This document shows positions 10,096 to 19,310 of a stretch of 24,144 bases of DNA, piece by piece. Origin of the DNA: Apostichopus californicus. Its lineage: Eukaryota; Echinodermata; Holothuroidea; Aspidochirotida; Stichopodidae. The stretch's first letter is position 1. Every line of letters begins with the position of its first letter. Under the pieces are notes generated by a model. It had not been told where the DNA came from, made no database searches, and was given only the letters and a program-made list of their open reading frames with translations. Both the position numbers and the translations under genes were made by a program. The DNA lies in NCBI GenBank assembly GCA_020650975.1, contig JAIPMN010002637.1, positions 1,590 to 25,733 of the forward strand. The letters are read 5' to 3'.

Positions 10096-13000
10096 TCATT
10101 GAATGTGCAGTGGCCACCTGAAACCACTCTGGTAGTTCATGGTCTGATTTCCACTTGCAAAGTAACTTACATTACGATCACAATTGTCGAAATTTGAAAC
10201 ATGGTTTGCAATGTTGGGATGAAAGCCATATGGATTGCTATTTGATGGTTGTACCTGATATCCAGCTGGGCGCCCAATAAACATTTGTTGCAAGCCCGAG
10301 CTTTCTGCCAATGAACCAACGTATGAATCCCCCACAGAATTGTAAAATGTCTGAAAACGTTCAGCGGGTAACCCATGAATGGATTCCAATTGTGTAGTGC
10401 ATAATCTAGACTCAGCTGGGCGGTTACTGACGTTGGAAGGAATGTTGATATTGGCATCGATATGTTTTTGTGGATGAGCTGGGACAAGATGCAAACTATT
10501 TCCAGAATGGCTAGTACGATGGATGGGTAAAAGCTGCTCGTAGAGTACGTTATTCTCAATACTGGGATTGCATCTAAGCGCTCCAACTGCACCATTATTT
10601 CCACTGCTTTTTGAGAAGCCTGACGGGTCCGCAATACCAATTTCGGCCAAACTGGGAGACATTGACAATCCATGGCTATATAGACTTTGCAATCCCATTT
10701 CGGTTTGATAATTTGGAGTAAAAGTACTGTCTTGTTCAACGGGAGGTAAATATGGTGTTTTAGTACCCTGAGCGACACTAAAAATATTGGGACTCAAGCG
10801 ACAGACATTGGAATGTCCACTTGTCTGATCGAGTACTGCGGAATCCGAGCTACCTATCGATGGTCTGGTCTGGTTGTTCATCTGACACTCATCATCATCG
10901 GAAATTGGGTCATATTTAGAAAGAAACATTCTCTCAGATAATGCTCCAGATGGATTCAGTTCGGTGGTACTGCAAGGAGGGGTGTAATAACTACAGCTTG
11001 AATCATTTGGTTCTTCCTCACGTAGAGGCTCCCGCTTTACTTTAGTGATTGTCGCTTCACTGCCAATGTCATTCCAGGTTGCAGCATTCCCAACTGATCC
11101 TCTGACATGGTCAATAAGCGGTACGCAAGGGGAAATGTTCTCAATGTTCTGTGGATGATCTACAGCAGAATGCTTGCTCACATCTACAGTGGATATTTCA
11201 AGAGGTTCCGTTTTAATGACAATGTTGGGATTACGAGTAAAAACAGAAAGTGCTTCTCCTGTTAGACCATCAGGTTTGATTAAAGGTAAGGCTAAGCTGA
11301 CGCTATTAGAGTTGTTCGTTCCAGCGTCTTGGCTTGTATTATTAACAATAACCTCGGTTTCCATGTCGACATTACTTGAGGTGTCGTTTTCTTCATCATT
11401 CATTAGGTCATTCTCGTCCACAGGCTCAGGCGAAGGTTGGCTTGTGACATCACGCTTGGCTGTTACGACAACAGCGTTTCGATTATTATCCATTACTTCT
11501 GTTTCCGATTTTACATTTATTGCAACATCACAATTTGTGTCACCATCCACTATATTACAATCTGACGGTAAAACACAAGAATATCTAACAAGTGGACGAC
11601 TTGCCAACTCTTGAACAGTATCTTGCTCATTCTTTATACTAACTCGGGAAGTTATTGTAGGACCTGGAATTTTGGAGTGCCTTTCTTGTCCTTCACACCT
11701 GTTTGGGGAAGTCATCACCAGCGTTGGTAATTCAGCACTTGCATGATTACAACTGTCATCCTCATGATCCACTGGTTCAGATTTGATTGAAGATGGCAAC
11801 TCTTTAGATTTGGAATTTGACTGTAAGGTAAACTCGGTGCTACTAGAATTGATGCCACGTCGCTGAAGTCTAGTATCTGCACCAGATAAATTTGGATTTA
11901 AATCACAAACAGCGTCTTTCATTTCACTTTGAAAATCCATCATCTCTTGTTTAACTCTGATACTCTGATATGAAGTTGCAACAAAAGTGGTTTCTGGGGT
12001 TGTTGGTGAAAGTTCACACCATTCAGATTGATTATATTCTGTACTGATTCCCTCACGCTCTTGTTTGATAAAGCAGGGTCCATGGTCGACATTGTCTTGT
12101 AACTTTAATTTGACAAGCCGAACCCTTGCTACCTTCGTCTTCATTTGTGCGATCACTTCCGTCTCGTTCGAGACATTTTCTTCCATTCCCTTCTCGCCGC
12201 AATATTCCACGGATCCTGTCATGACTTTTCGAACAAGATCTTGTTTTTCTCCAACCTTTTCACCGAGGTCTTCAGACGATACGTCGGACAATATGTCATC
12301 CTCATGTTCCTCGTGCTTTTCGCGATAGTCAACTGTAGATTTTAAACCCTTCACTTTCGATACTGTCGATCTAGTTAATCTTTGGCGTGATACTGCATTA
12401 CTCTCATCTCGATCATTTTCTGTGCATTGCTCTGTCCGCAGAGATGATGTAACATGTTTATCCATAAATGAAGAATCCGAATCCGAATCGATGCATATTG
12501 ATTCTGCATCTGTGCTTGGTTCTGAAGTTAAATCGGTGTCAGACTCTGTGTCTAACTCCGAGGTTTCAACTTTAGCCTGTTTACGTGATTTTAATTGTAA
12601 TGCCTGCTTACGTTTCCTATATCTGACTTGATGTCCTTCTAATGATGACTCCGAGTCTTGATGTCCTTCTAATGATGACTCCGAGTCTTCAACTTCAGGC
12701 GGTTCACACGATTTTGATTGTAATGCTTGTTTACGTTTCATAGTGTTACCTTGATGTCCTTTTCTAACGTTTCCTAGCTTACGTTTCCTAGCTTTGAATT
12801 GATGTCCTTCTGATGATGACTCCGAGTCTTCAACTTCAGGCGGTTGACATGATTTTGATTGTAATGCTTGTTTATGTTTCTTAGTGTTACCTTGATGTCC
12901 TTCTGATGATGAATCCGAGTCTTCAACTGTAGCCTGTCTACGTGATTGTAATTGCAATGCTTGCTTACGTTTCCTAGCTTTGACTTGATGTCCTTCTAAT

Positions 13001-15750
13001 GATGACTCCGAGTCTTCAACTTCAGGCGGTTCACACGATTTTGATTGTATTGCTTGTTTACGTTTCGTAATGTAACCTTGATATTCTTTTAATGATGCCT
13101 GCTTAAGTTTCCTAGTTTTGACTTGATGTCTTCCTAATGATGACTCCGAGTCACCAACTTTAGCCTGTTTACGTGATTGTAATTGTAATGCCTGCTTACG
13201 TTTCCTAGTTTTGACTCGATGTCCTTCTAATAATGACTCCGAGTCTTGATGTCCTTCTAATGATGACTCCGATTCTTCAACTTCAGGCGGTTCACACGAT
13301 TTTGATTGTAACGCTTGTTTACGTTTCGTATTGTTACCTTGATGTCCTTCTAATGATGGCTCCGAGTCTTCAACTTCAGGCGGTTCACACGATTTTGATT
13401 GTAATGCTTGTTTACGTTTCGTAGTGTTACCTTGATGCCCTTCTGATAATGTGTCAGAGGGATGATGTGTACGCATGTGCATACGGTAAGCATGAAGACT
13501 TCTAGGGTAGGAACCATTACACTTTCCGCACAAGACAGTTGGCCTATTCACCTGCGCAGCAACAGCAAGTTTGTTATCCGTAGTCAACTGAGAACTGTGT
13601 TCCCATGTCAATAAATTTTGTTTAGGTCTATGCTGCAGCATTGTACTCGCCCAGGTTTCAGTAGTTTGCTTCTGTAACATTTGGCGATTAAGGAGTTGCG
13701 AGACAATGGAAGGAGGGATTCTGTTCACCGAATGAACGAAAGGCGCCTTCCAAATATTTCCCTGTAGGCTGTTCAATGCAATTTCTTGCAAGGGATGTTG
13801 CATTTGACCAGGGTTCGGATTGGTTACTACGAGTACTGGCAAATTTATTAATGTAAAATTCGGTACTATTGCTCCAAAAGAAGGTGCCCCAATGACTGTT
13901 TGCATTGATGAAATTGCTTCCTGACCATGTTGGAGTGGTTGTTGGGCAGGTGGAATGGTTAAAACGTTAGGTACACGCCTTAAATTATTGAATTCCGTTG
14001 TAAGTTCTTTCCTCAAGATGGATTTCTCACCTGAAAGGACACAATGTTTTTTATTTTCTCCAATTGAATATTTCTTTACATGATTAGACTTATCGAGATT
14101 TTCACATTCATGGTGGGCATCAGATGATGGATCTGTAGCATGGGGATCCAAAAATTTCAAATCATCGTTGGCAGTAGTTTGCTCAGTACCGGACGGAGTA
14201 TCATTATCCTTCTTTGCACTTGAATCATCGAGGGATATCACTTTCTCAGCTTGGGTTAGAGGAGAACTAGCTTGAAAGGTGTGTTTGCCTTTGTGTGCCT
14301 CGCTTAAACTTAATTCAGGACTTCGATAGTTCGAAATGTCCTTGTTCATCGACGTCGAACTTGTCTCTGTTGGGTGACTTAATTCGTCTTGTTCTTCTAG
14401 GTCCATTTGTTCATCAGCCGGAGAACTGTTGTAATTTTGGTGAATCATTTTTAAATCGTTGTCGATACTACCATGTCTTTGCTCAGATAACGAAGAGGCT
14501 TTATCATCTTTTTGACTATGTAAGAAATTGTTTTGAGTACTTAAAATGTCGACTTTCTTAGGTTCAGTTACAATTAGTGCTCTAAACATACTTACGTGTT
14601 TAGAGTCGTTACTTGCCGATACAATGCTGGAACTTTTTTCATTGGTGGTTTTCAGAGAAACTGAATCAAGTTGCTTCTTTTCTTCGGAAGAGGCTCCTGC
14701 AGGAAGTTTATCACCTGCAGATTTTTGTTTCCATTCAGTATTGTCACATGGTGACTTTGCTTCGTCAATCTTCCATTCAGGGTCACGGTCACTTTTTGCT
14801 TTCGATTCCTCTTGCCCTGAGGTTTCCTTGTAAGATTTAGCTGAATTTTTCTTTCTCTTACAAAGTCGAGTAGGCAGCCGTCCTGTTGTCCACCTTTTTT
14901 GCTCTTTCGTAATTTCTGCAATATTTTCATCTTCTTCGTCCGTACCAGAGGTTACTGAGTCCTTGAGATCATCACCTTTGCTGTCTACATTTTGAAGCTC
15001 CGGGTGCGTCTTTTCGTGTTCACGAAGACCACGTTTTGTTCTGTATTCCGAAGAGCACACCTTGCATTTCAACAAAGACTCTACAGCATATGCTCCTGTT
15101 GTTTCGTGTAACTTTAGATGTCGATTCAAATCTCGCTGTGTCCTGTACCTATTTTCACAATGTTCACAATCGAGTAATACTTCGCCCTTCTTGTGGGTAA
15201 GGAGATGCCTGGTCAACGAACAGCTCTGGGAAAATGAAAGACTACACTTTGTACAAACGTACGGCATATCTCCTGTGTGAATACGCATATGCCTTGACAA
15301 CAAATTATCTCGAAAACTCTTTTTACATATAGGGCATACCCCTCTTTGCTTCCCTTTGTTGTTTATGTTTTCCTGGTTGCCAGTATTCTGGGTTTTCTTC
15401 TCAACTGCATTGATGGATATTCTCTCCATAGAAGTTACACTTGTTACTGTTTTATCTTTGCATGCAGTCGAAGGTTTGGCTTGCGATGGGCTTGAGTTTA
15501 CGTCGAATTTTTTTTGGACAGTGTTGAAGACTCGAAGAAATCCGTTCTGATCGAAGAGATGAATCATGAAACAATATCTTGCAACGTGTGTCCCCAGTTT
15601 TTCGACGGAAGTAAAAGCTTGGAAACAGTGTTCACATTTGTACCACAAATCGTTTCTTGGGACGACAGTATTACATGAACTCTTGGATGTGCCTCCATCA
15701 TTCACAGGCTCACTTCTGTCGATGATGGACGAGAGATTTGGAGTTTCCAT
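10096..15750 (-). CDS. large C2H2 zinc-finger protein with central repeat array and SUMO-site-rich C-terminus
   Basis: An uninterrupted frame of 1884 codons runs from the ATG at 15750 to the stop ending at 10096. Fingers: an atypical C2HC (C39, C42, H55, C60); a C2H2 with an 11-residue spacer (C139, C142, H154, H158); three regular C2H2 (C166/H186, C195/H215, C229/H249); and a lone sixth finger (C741, C744, H758, H762). Only one linker resembles the TGEKP type (HTGDMPY). Residues 250-740 are low-complexity, acidic and Ser-rich. Residues 770-1067 are a repeat array annotated separately. Residues about 1080-1110 are Asp/Ser-rich. From about 1225 to 1575 there are repeated IKxE or VKxE sites. 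The C-terminus (about 1600-1884) is Asn/Ser/Pro-rich with no domain. A nuclear DNA-binding regulator is the reasonable inference. I do not recognise an orthologue. The true start may lie in an upstream exon, because an AG splice acceptor sits at 15766-15765 and no stop separates it from this ATG. Confidence 0.93.
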   Translation of the reverse strand: METPNLSSIIDRSEPVNDGGTSKSSCNTVVPRNDLWYKCEHCFQAFTSVEKLGTHVARYCFMIHLFDQNGFLRVFNTVQKKFDVNSSPSQAKPSTACKDKTVTSVTSMERISINAVEKKTQNTGNQENINNKGKQRGVCPICKKSFRDNLLSRHMRIHTGDMPYVCTKCSLSFSQSCSLTRHLLTHKKGEVLLDCEHCENRYRTQRDLNRHLKLHETTGAYAVESLLKCKVCSSEYRTKRGLREHEKTHPELQNVDSKGDDLKDSVTSGTDEEDENIAEITKEQKRWTTGRLPTRLCKRKKNSAKSYKETSGQEESKAKSDRDPEWKIDEAKSPCDNTEWKQKSAGDKLPAGASSEEKKQLDSVSLKTTNEKSSSIVSASNDSKHVSMFRALIVTEPKKVDILSTQNNFLHSQKDDKASSLSEQRHGSIDNDLKMIHQNYNSSPADEQMDLEEQDELSHPTETSSTSMNKDISNYRSPELSLSEAHKGKHTFQASSPLTQAEKVISLDDSSAKKDNDTPSGTEQTTANDDLKFLDPHATDPSSDAHHECENLDKSNHVKKYSIGENKKHCVLSGEKSILRKELTTEFNNLRRVPNVLTIPPAQQPLQHGQEAISSMQTVIGAPSFGAIVPNFTLINLPVLVVTNPNPGQMQHPLQEIALNSLQGNIWKAPFVHSVNRIPPSIVSQLLNRQMLQKQTTETWASTMLQHRPKQNLLTWEHSSQLTTDNKLAVAAQVNRPTVLCGKCNGSYPRSLHAYRMHMRTHHPSDTLSEGHQGNTTKRKQALQSKSCEPPEVEDSEPSLEGHQGNNTKRKQALQSKSCEPPEVEESESSLEGHQDSESLLEGHRVKTRKRKQALQLQSRKQAKVGDSESSLGRHQVKTRKLKQASLKEYQGYITKRKQAIQSKSCEPPEVEDSESSLEGHQVKARKRKQALQLQSRRQATVEDSDSSSEGHQGNTKKHKQALQSKSCQPPEVEDSESSSEGHQFKARKRKLGNVRKGHQGNTMKRKQALQSKSCEPPEVEDSESSLEGHQDSESSLEGHQVRYRKRKQALQLKSRKQAKVETSELDTESDTDLTSEPSTDAESICIDSDSDSSFMDKHVTSSLRTEQCTENDRDESNAVSRQRLTRSTVSKVKGLKSTVDYREKHEEHEDDILSDVSSEDLGEKVGEKQDLVRKVMTGSVEYCGEKGMEENVSNETEVIAQMKTKVARVRLVKLKLQDNVDHGPCFIKQEREGISTEYNQSEWCELSPTTPETTFVATSYQSIRVKQEMMDFQSEMKDAVCDLNPNLSGADTRLQRRGINSSSTEFTLQSNSKSKELPSSIKSEPVDHEDDSCNHASAELPTLVMTSPNRCEGQERHSKIPGPTITSRVSIKNEQDTVQELASRPLVRYSCVLPSDCNIVDGDTNCDVAINVKSETEVMDNNRNAVVVTAKRDVTSQPSPEPVDENDLMNDEENDTSSNVDMETEVIVNNTSQDAGTNNSNSVSLALPLIKPDGLTGEALSVFTRNPNIVIKTEPLEISTVDVSKHSAVDHPQNIENISPCVPLIDHVRGSVGNAATWNDIGSEATITKVKREPLREEEPNDSSCSYYTPPCSTTELNPSGALSERMFLSKYDPISDDDECQMNNQTRPSIGSSDSAVLDQTSGHSNVCRLSPNIFSVAQGTKTPYLPPVEQDSTFTPNYQTEMGLQSLYSHGLSMSPSLAEIGIADPSGFSKSSGNNGAVGALRCNPSIENNVLYEQLLPIHRTSHSGNSLHLVPAHPQKHIDANINIPSNVSNRPAESRLCTTQLESIHGLPAERFQTFYNSVGDSYVGSLAESSGLQQMFIGRPAGYQVQPSNSNPYGFHPNIANHVSNFDNCDRNVSYFASGNQTMNYQSGFRWPLHIQ
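12549..13443 (-). repeat. coding tandem repeat: 12 units, two alternating 31-aa types
   Basis: Residues 770-1067 consist of eight full units of 30-31 aa (93 bp) and four truncated ones (10, 10, 15 and 16 aa). Nearly all units open EGHQ or a variant. Type A carries KRKQALQSKSCEPPEVEDSE. Type B carries RKRKQALQLQSRKQAKV. Order on the protein: A, A, short, B, truncated B, A, B, A, truncated B, A, short, B. Each unit pairs a basic KRKQALQ block with an acidic (V)EDSESS block. All indels are multiples of three, so the array has been kept in frame, which argues that it is translated and constrained. Confidence 0.9.
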
Positions 15751-15764
15751 TTCTTTCTTATTAT

Positions 15765-17663
15765 CTGGAATAAAACGGAAGCAAGCATTGGATTAAACTT
15801 GAGGTACATGCATTTATAGTAAGCAAATAACAGTGCACATCCATATATCTCAGCTATAATGAATAAGGCTCACAGAGATCAATGTGCTACATTTGCCCAA
15901 TTCCCTTTCCAATGTTAACTTTGTCTAACTGTTGAAGGCTAAGTCGGTTTCAAACTTGAAAGAAAAGAGGACTAGTTCGCCTAAAGTTCGCCCGCAATGA
16001 GGTTGCTCACGTCCCACCTGTTTGTATGTAAGACAAGCTAAAGATGAAAAGAACCTGCACGTAAGATCCGATTATCGACAATTAAAACTACGAATGATCG
16101 ATAAAAAGGCGATATACATCTGAAACAACGTATCAAAACATATCATCAGTCGCCAGTTTGGATATACAAGAAAAAACACTATTTCATTAATTGAAGCAAT
16201 ATGTTCAATCAAATAAATCGTCCGGGTGATGCAAATTACGTAAATTATGTTCCTCTTATGTGCCTCTGAGTTACCAAAATACCCACCCCAACCATCTACT
16301 TCAAAATATCATTTTATGATCATGATTTTATAAAGTGATGAGGTTTGTTCAATCCGTGTCACTAATTGATTGTTACATTGCAATTCATGAAGGAATATTA
16401 ACAACTGGGCCCAACAACATAAGTTGACGAAAGGCTTGCAGGTTAACGTTAGGAGACAGACACTACAAACTGGCACCCATCAACGTGATACAGGATAAAT
16501 ACTGAGTGAATAGGAATAGGAGTCTTATGTACCATGTAAAGCATCACACATTAAAAACAAAAACGCAGCTAGAACGTAGTAGAGAATTACAGTCGCCGTA
16601 AGTATAGATGATGTCGTACTTAATCATTCTTGTATATCTAGGCCAAATTAAAATTTAATCGTGGAATTATTTGTCGGACCGTCCAGCTTCTATGTGATAC
16701 AAATTTAACATTTATGTATCTGTTATATCTTGAATGTCTCATGATATTTTGCCATCAAACGTTAAAGGCAGAGCCGTAACTTCTCGGTTACCCATTCCCG
16801 CTGAAAGCACTAGGCTTTGACTGTATAGGGCGTGGTCGGATACGTGTTACAGCGTAGCTACAACTTGTCGATCAACTTAAGCAAAATACTGGTTACTGGA
16901 TGCAAACTGCTTTCAAACCGCTACAGTAGGTGTTCAGTTAGTCTTGAAAAGTAACAATTTAAATTGGCTCAAGTCATTATTGTAGTTTTAGGTACAGTAT
17001 ATCTCCCACATCTGGGACCAGAAATGTACTTTACACTTGGGGTGTTTTTTTATTTTTTATAATTTTAATAAATGGAAGTCACTAACTTATTATACCTAAC
17101 CAACATAAACTTACAACTAGCCACAGCTAAATTATATCATCCTTGCAAGTTTAAAAGAGTATTAAACAATAGCAGTTGTTGGTGTAATTCATGAATGACA
17201 GATTACCATGCAAAGCACTCATCCAATTAAATCTGAATTATTTTATATCTAACTACAGAACATGACATGGCGCGTTTCACAAGCTCTATAGTTCAATTTC
17301 ACACTTCATTAAAATACTTTATTCACTAATGCAACGCTGTGAAGATTCTGATCCTTACATTTCGTGTTTTCCTTCAACTACTGGATAATGTACTTGTGTG
17401 AAAGATTCTTGGCTTCTGTATAAACTAAAATCGATAGTACCTGTAATGGATTGTGACGGACTATAATAGGCTTGACTTCCCAGTGAAAGAAAATAAATGG
17501 CAGCTGTTCATGAGAACCTTTTAAAAATTGATTAAAGGCGTTAAGGATAACAATTGAATGAGATACCTTTAATCCAGGTTGAAGCTATCTATTAATAAAG
17601 AAGTTTAAGTTTGCAAAGTGTGATCGACCTCGCGAGAGGTCCTGCGGGGGATAATATACTTAC
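15765..17663 (-). other. putative first intron of the zinc-finger gene
   Basis: The acceptor on the minus strand is pyrimidine-rich (TTCCGTTTTATTCCAG, ending at 15765). The best matching donor I see is GTAAGTAT at 17663-17656. The interval is 1.9 kb of AT-rich DNA with no repeat or exon that I recognise. Another upstream donor is possible. Confidence 0.5.
17629..17638. promoter_or_regulatory. TCTCGCGAGA-type promoter element (9 of 10)
   Basis: The minus strand reads CTCTCGCGAG across this site, which gives TCTCGCGAG followed by G, one mismatch from the palindromic TCTCGCGAGA element found in many metazoan CpG promoters and bound by BANP (also reported for ZBTB33). It lies about 40 nt downstream of the candidate start codon at 17676 on the minus strand. 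It supports, but does not prove, a promoter for the zinc-finger gene here. Confidence 0.4.
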
Positions 17664-17676
17664 GTTTATACTCCAT
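17664..17676 (-). CDS. candidate 13-nt first coding exon of the zinc-finger gene
   Basis: The minus strand reads ATG GAG TAT AAA C, then a consensus donor GTAAGTAT. The ATG has A at -3 and G at +4. Joined to the acceptor at 15764, the single overhanging C completes a CAT codon and the frame continues through AAT AAG AAA GAA into the ATG at 15750. This adds nine residues (MEYKHNKKE) with no stop. The match of donor, phase and start context is encouraging, but a short exon can arise by chance. The alternative is a non-coding first exon with translation from 15750. Confidence 0.45.
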
Positions 17677-17756
17677 TGTGCTAGAATTGCAGTGTACGTG
17701 CTGTTGGTCTCAACTTAAATTCCTTCAGATCCTCTCAGTTCTCACACAAATATAAC

Positions 17757-17930
17757 TCTCCTCCAAATACTTTTATCCGTATCTATAAAACCAAAATAAA
17801 GCCCATTCTCAGCTACGGGAGCATCTCCCTGCTTACCATCTCTAATTCCAACAAACAAGTTCTAAACAACTTATCGCTTTGCACTAAAAATCCCTTCCTA
17901 TGTCGGAACCTCATGCGGGAAACACAAGCC
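17757..17930 (+). pseudogene. non-LTR retrotransposon RT C-terminal fragment
   Basis: A plus-strand frame reads TFIRIYKTKIKPILSYGS followed by SNSNKQVLNNL. This resembles the conserved IYKTLIxPILxYGxxxW block just after the RT domain of Jockey/CR1-like LINEs. The frame ends in a stop soon after and the typical W is missing, so it is a dead 3' fragment. Because the LINE endonuclease and RT pieces at 19.3-20.7 kb lie downstream on the same strand, this is likely a different insertion. Confidence 0.5.
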
Positions 17931-18077
17931 CTATTTTTAACCTCCTTGTAGAATTTAACATTTACCTATACAAAAACAGCCTTGAGATGACCAATTCATT
18001 AAAGATCTCCCCAAATACCAAGTCGCAACCACACACTTCCCAAATAAAGAAAACCAAAATGTCTTCTCATTTCTTAG

Positions 18078-18538
18078 TACTTAAATCCCAACCCTACACC
18101 CATTCAGCATGGTACTTTCAAATGTGATCGTACTTCGAGATGCATCGTCTGCAGCCACCACATTGTTGAATCCAATTCCATCACCAGCCACAGCATGCAA
18201 CTCACACACAAGACTAAGGGTCACATCACTTGAACTACCACCAATGTCATCTATCTGATCTCTTGTAGAGTTTGCGGCATCCAGTATGTTGGCGAAACCA
18301 AAACCACCCTCAAGAAGCGATTCTATGGTCACAGATCCACAGTCAACACCATGAAGACTGAGACCCCAGTTGGAGAACATTTTAACCTTCCCAACCATAC
18401 CATTAACGACATGTCCCTACAGGGGATTGAATCCTTAGGTAGCCGCCCTGACCTAGTACGAATCAGCAGAGGCTCTGGATGCAACGCCTTCGCACCATTC
18501 AACCTCATGGGTTGAACATTCAGGAAGGACATGACTAA
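18078..18538 (+). pseudogene. Penelope-like element 3' coding end: zinc knuckle and GIY-YIG endonuclease, broken
   Basis: Penelope-like retroelements encode an RT followed by a GIY-YIG endonuclease used for insertion. Visible on the plus strand: GTFKCDRTSRCIVC (C-x5-C-x2-C knuckle), then TNVIYLISCRVC, QYVGET with the LKKRF arginine, a GH histidine and the PVGEHFN glutamate block. These are the hallmarks of the PLE endonuclease. An in-frame TGA at 18231-18233 sits where a Cys codon is usual. A one-base frameshift lies near 18465-18475, after which another frame carries the usual end (WMQRLRTIQPHGLN) to a TAA at 18536-18538. The RT domain is not recognisable upstream, so this is a 5'-truncated, inactive copy. 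Confidence 0.8.
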
Positions 18539-18540
18539 CT

Positions 18541-18850
18541 TTTCTTCTGTCCCCCACTCCTTCTCCCCTTGCTCCCTCCCCCCTATCTCTCATCCTCCCA
18601 CAGCTCTCTTCCCCTCCTTTTTTCTCCACACCTTTCTGTCTTTGTCCCTCTCCAGTTTATTCCCTACCCTGTTCCTTTAATCCTCTCTTTGTCCCTCCAC
18701 TGTTTATCTCCTTCCTCTCCTCTTTCCCTGTTGCTTTCTTCTCACCATCCATTGTCCACTTATAATCCCCTTTCATCTATCTCATTGTGTTCACCGTGCT
18801 CATTAACCTGTCTGTTTTCTGTGCGTGTTTTTGTCCCTTCTGTTACTGTA
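18541..18850 (+). repeat. pyrimidine-rich 3' UTR of the Penelope-like element
   Basis: About 300 bp are dominated by C and T, with CCTCTC, CTTCTC and TCCCT words, directly between the endonuclease stop and the ribozyme-like motif. The open frame here is a by-product of the base composition. Confidence 0.6.
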
Positions 18851-18861
18851 CTTGTCATTTA

Positions 18862-18900
18862 GCCTCTGAAGAAGATCCTGCTAGGATCGAAACGTCAGGC
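18862..18900 (+). ncRNA. hammerhead ribozyme-like motif of the Penelope-like element
   Basis: The order of parts fits a minimal type I hammerhead. Stem I is GCCT (18862-18865) with AGGC (18897-18900). The CUGANGA core is CTGAAGA (18866-18872). Stem II is GATCC/GGATC (18874-18878 with 18884-18888) around loop TGCTA. GAAA is at 18889-18892, stem III is a 2-bp AC/GT with no loop, and C18896 is the predicted cleavage base. Loop-less stem III is characteristic of PLE hammerheads, which act as dimers. One extra A (18873) between the core and stem II may impair activity. Its place just past the PLE endonuclease matches published PLE organisation. Confidence 0.65.
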
Positions 18901-19310
18901 CAACTTACTATTACACATACTTAAATCCCATTCATTAGAAATCTCCCTCACTGGCTCTTTGTCACCTGATTTCGGGTTCTTTCCCTTCATTCACCCATGG
19001 CTTTCTATTCAATGCTATTGTAAACAGTACTTCACTTATCAGCTATTCCCTGGCTCAACAAAGACAACTGATCCTCTTTTCTTTGAAGCTATCTCGTAAT
19101 AATAATTAGGTATATTGGTAATAAACTCTTTTATCTTAAAAGTCAATATTCACCCGCAGTCCACGTATTATCTCGCTCAGCTCCAGGAAACTATATTGCT
19201 AGACAATTCCAGCCACACTTGCAATCCCAGTTCTTACAATGTTCAGAAAAGACATCAGCATGCACAGAGCAGTCCTTATTGCTATAAATAAAAATTTAAA
19301 TACTGTTTAA
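18901..19310. other. non-coding, between two retroelement remnants
   Basis: AT-rich sequence with no frame or repeat that I can place. It may be the tail of the Penelope-like element or the 5' UTR of the decayed LINE that follows. Confidence 0.4.

Noticed and set aside
11174..15796. Several plus-strand open frames of 60-146 codons
   Set aside because: Antisense shadows of the long zinc-finger frame; none has domain content or splice support.
18081..18398. 105-codon minus-strand open frame
   Set aside because: It is the antisense shadow of the Penelope-like endonuclease read on the plus strand.
18569..18862. 97-codon Leu/Ser/Pro-rich plus-strand frame
   Set aside because: A product of the pyrimidine-rich tract, with no start context or homologous motif.
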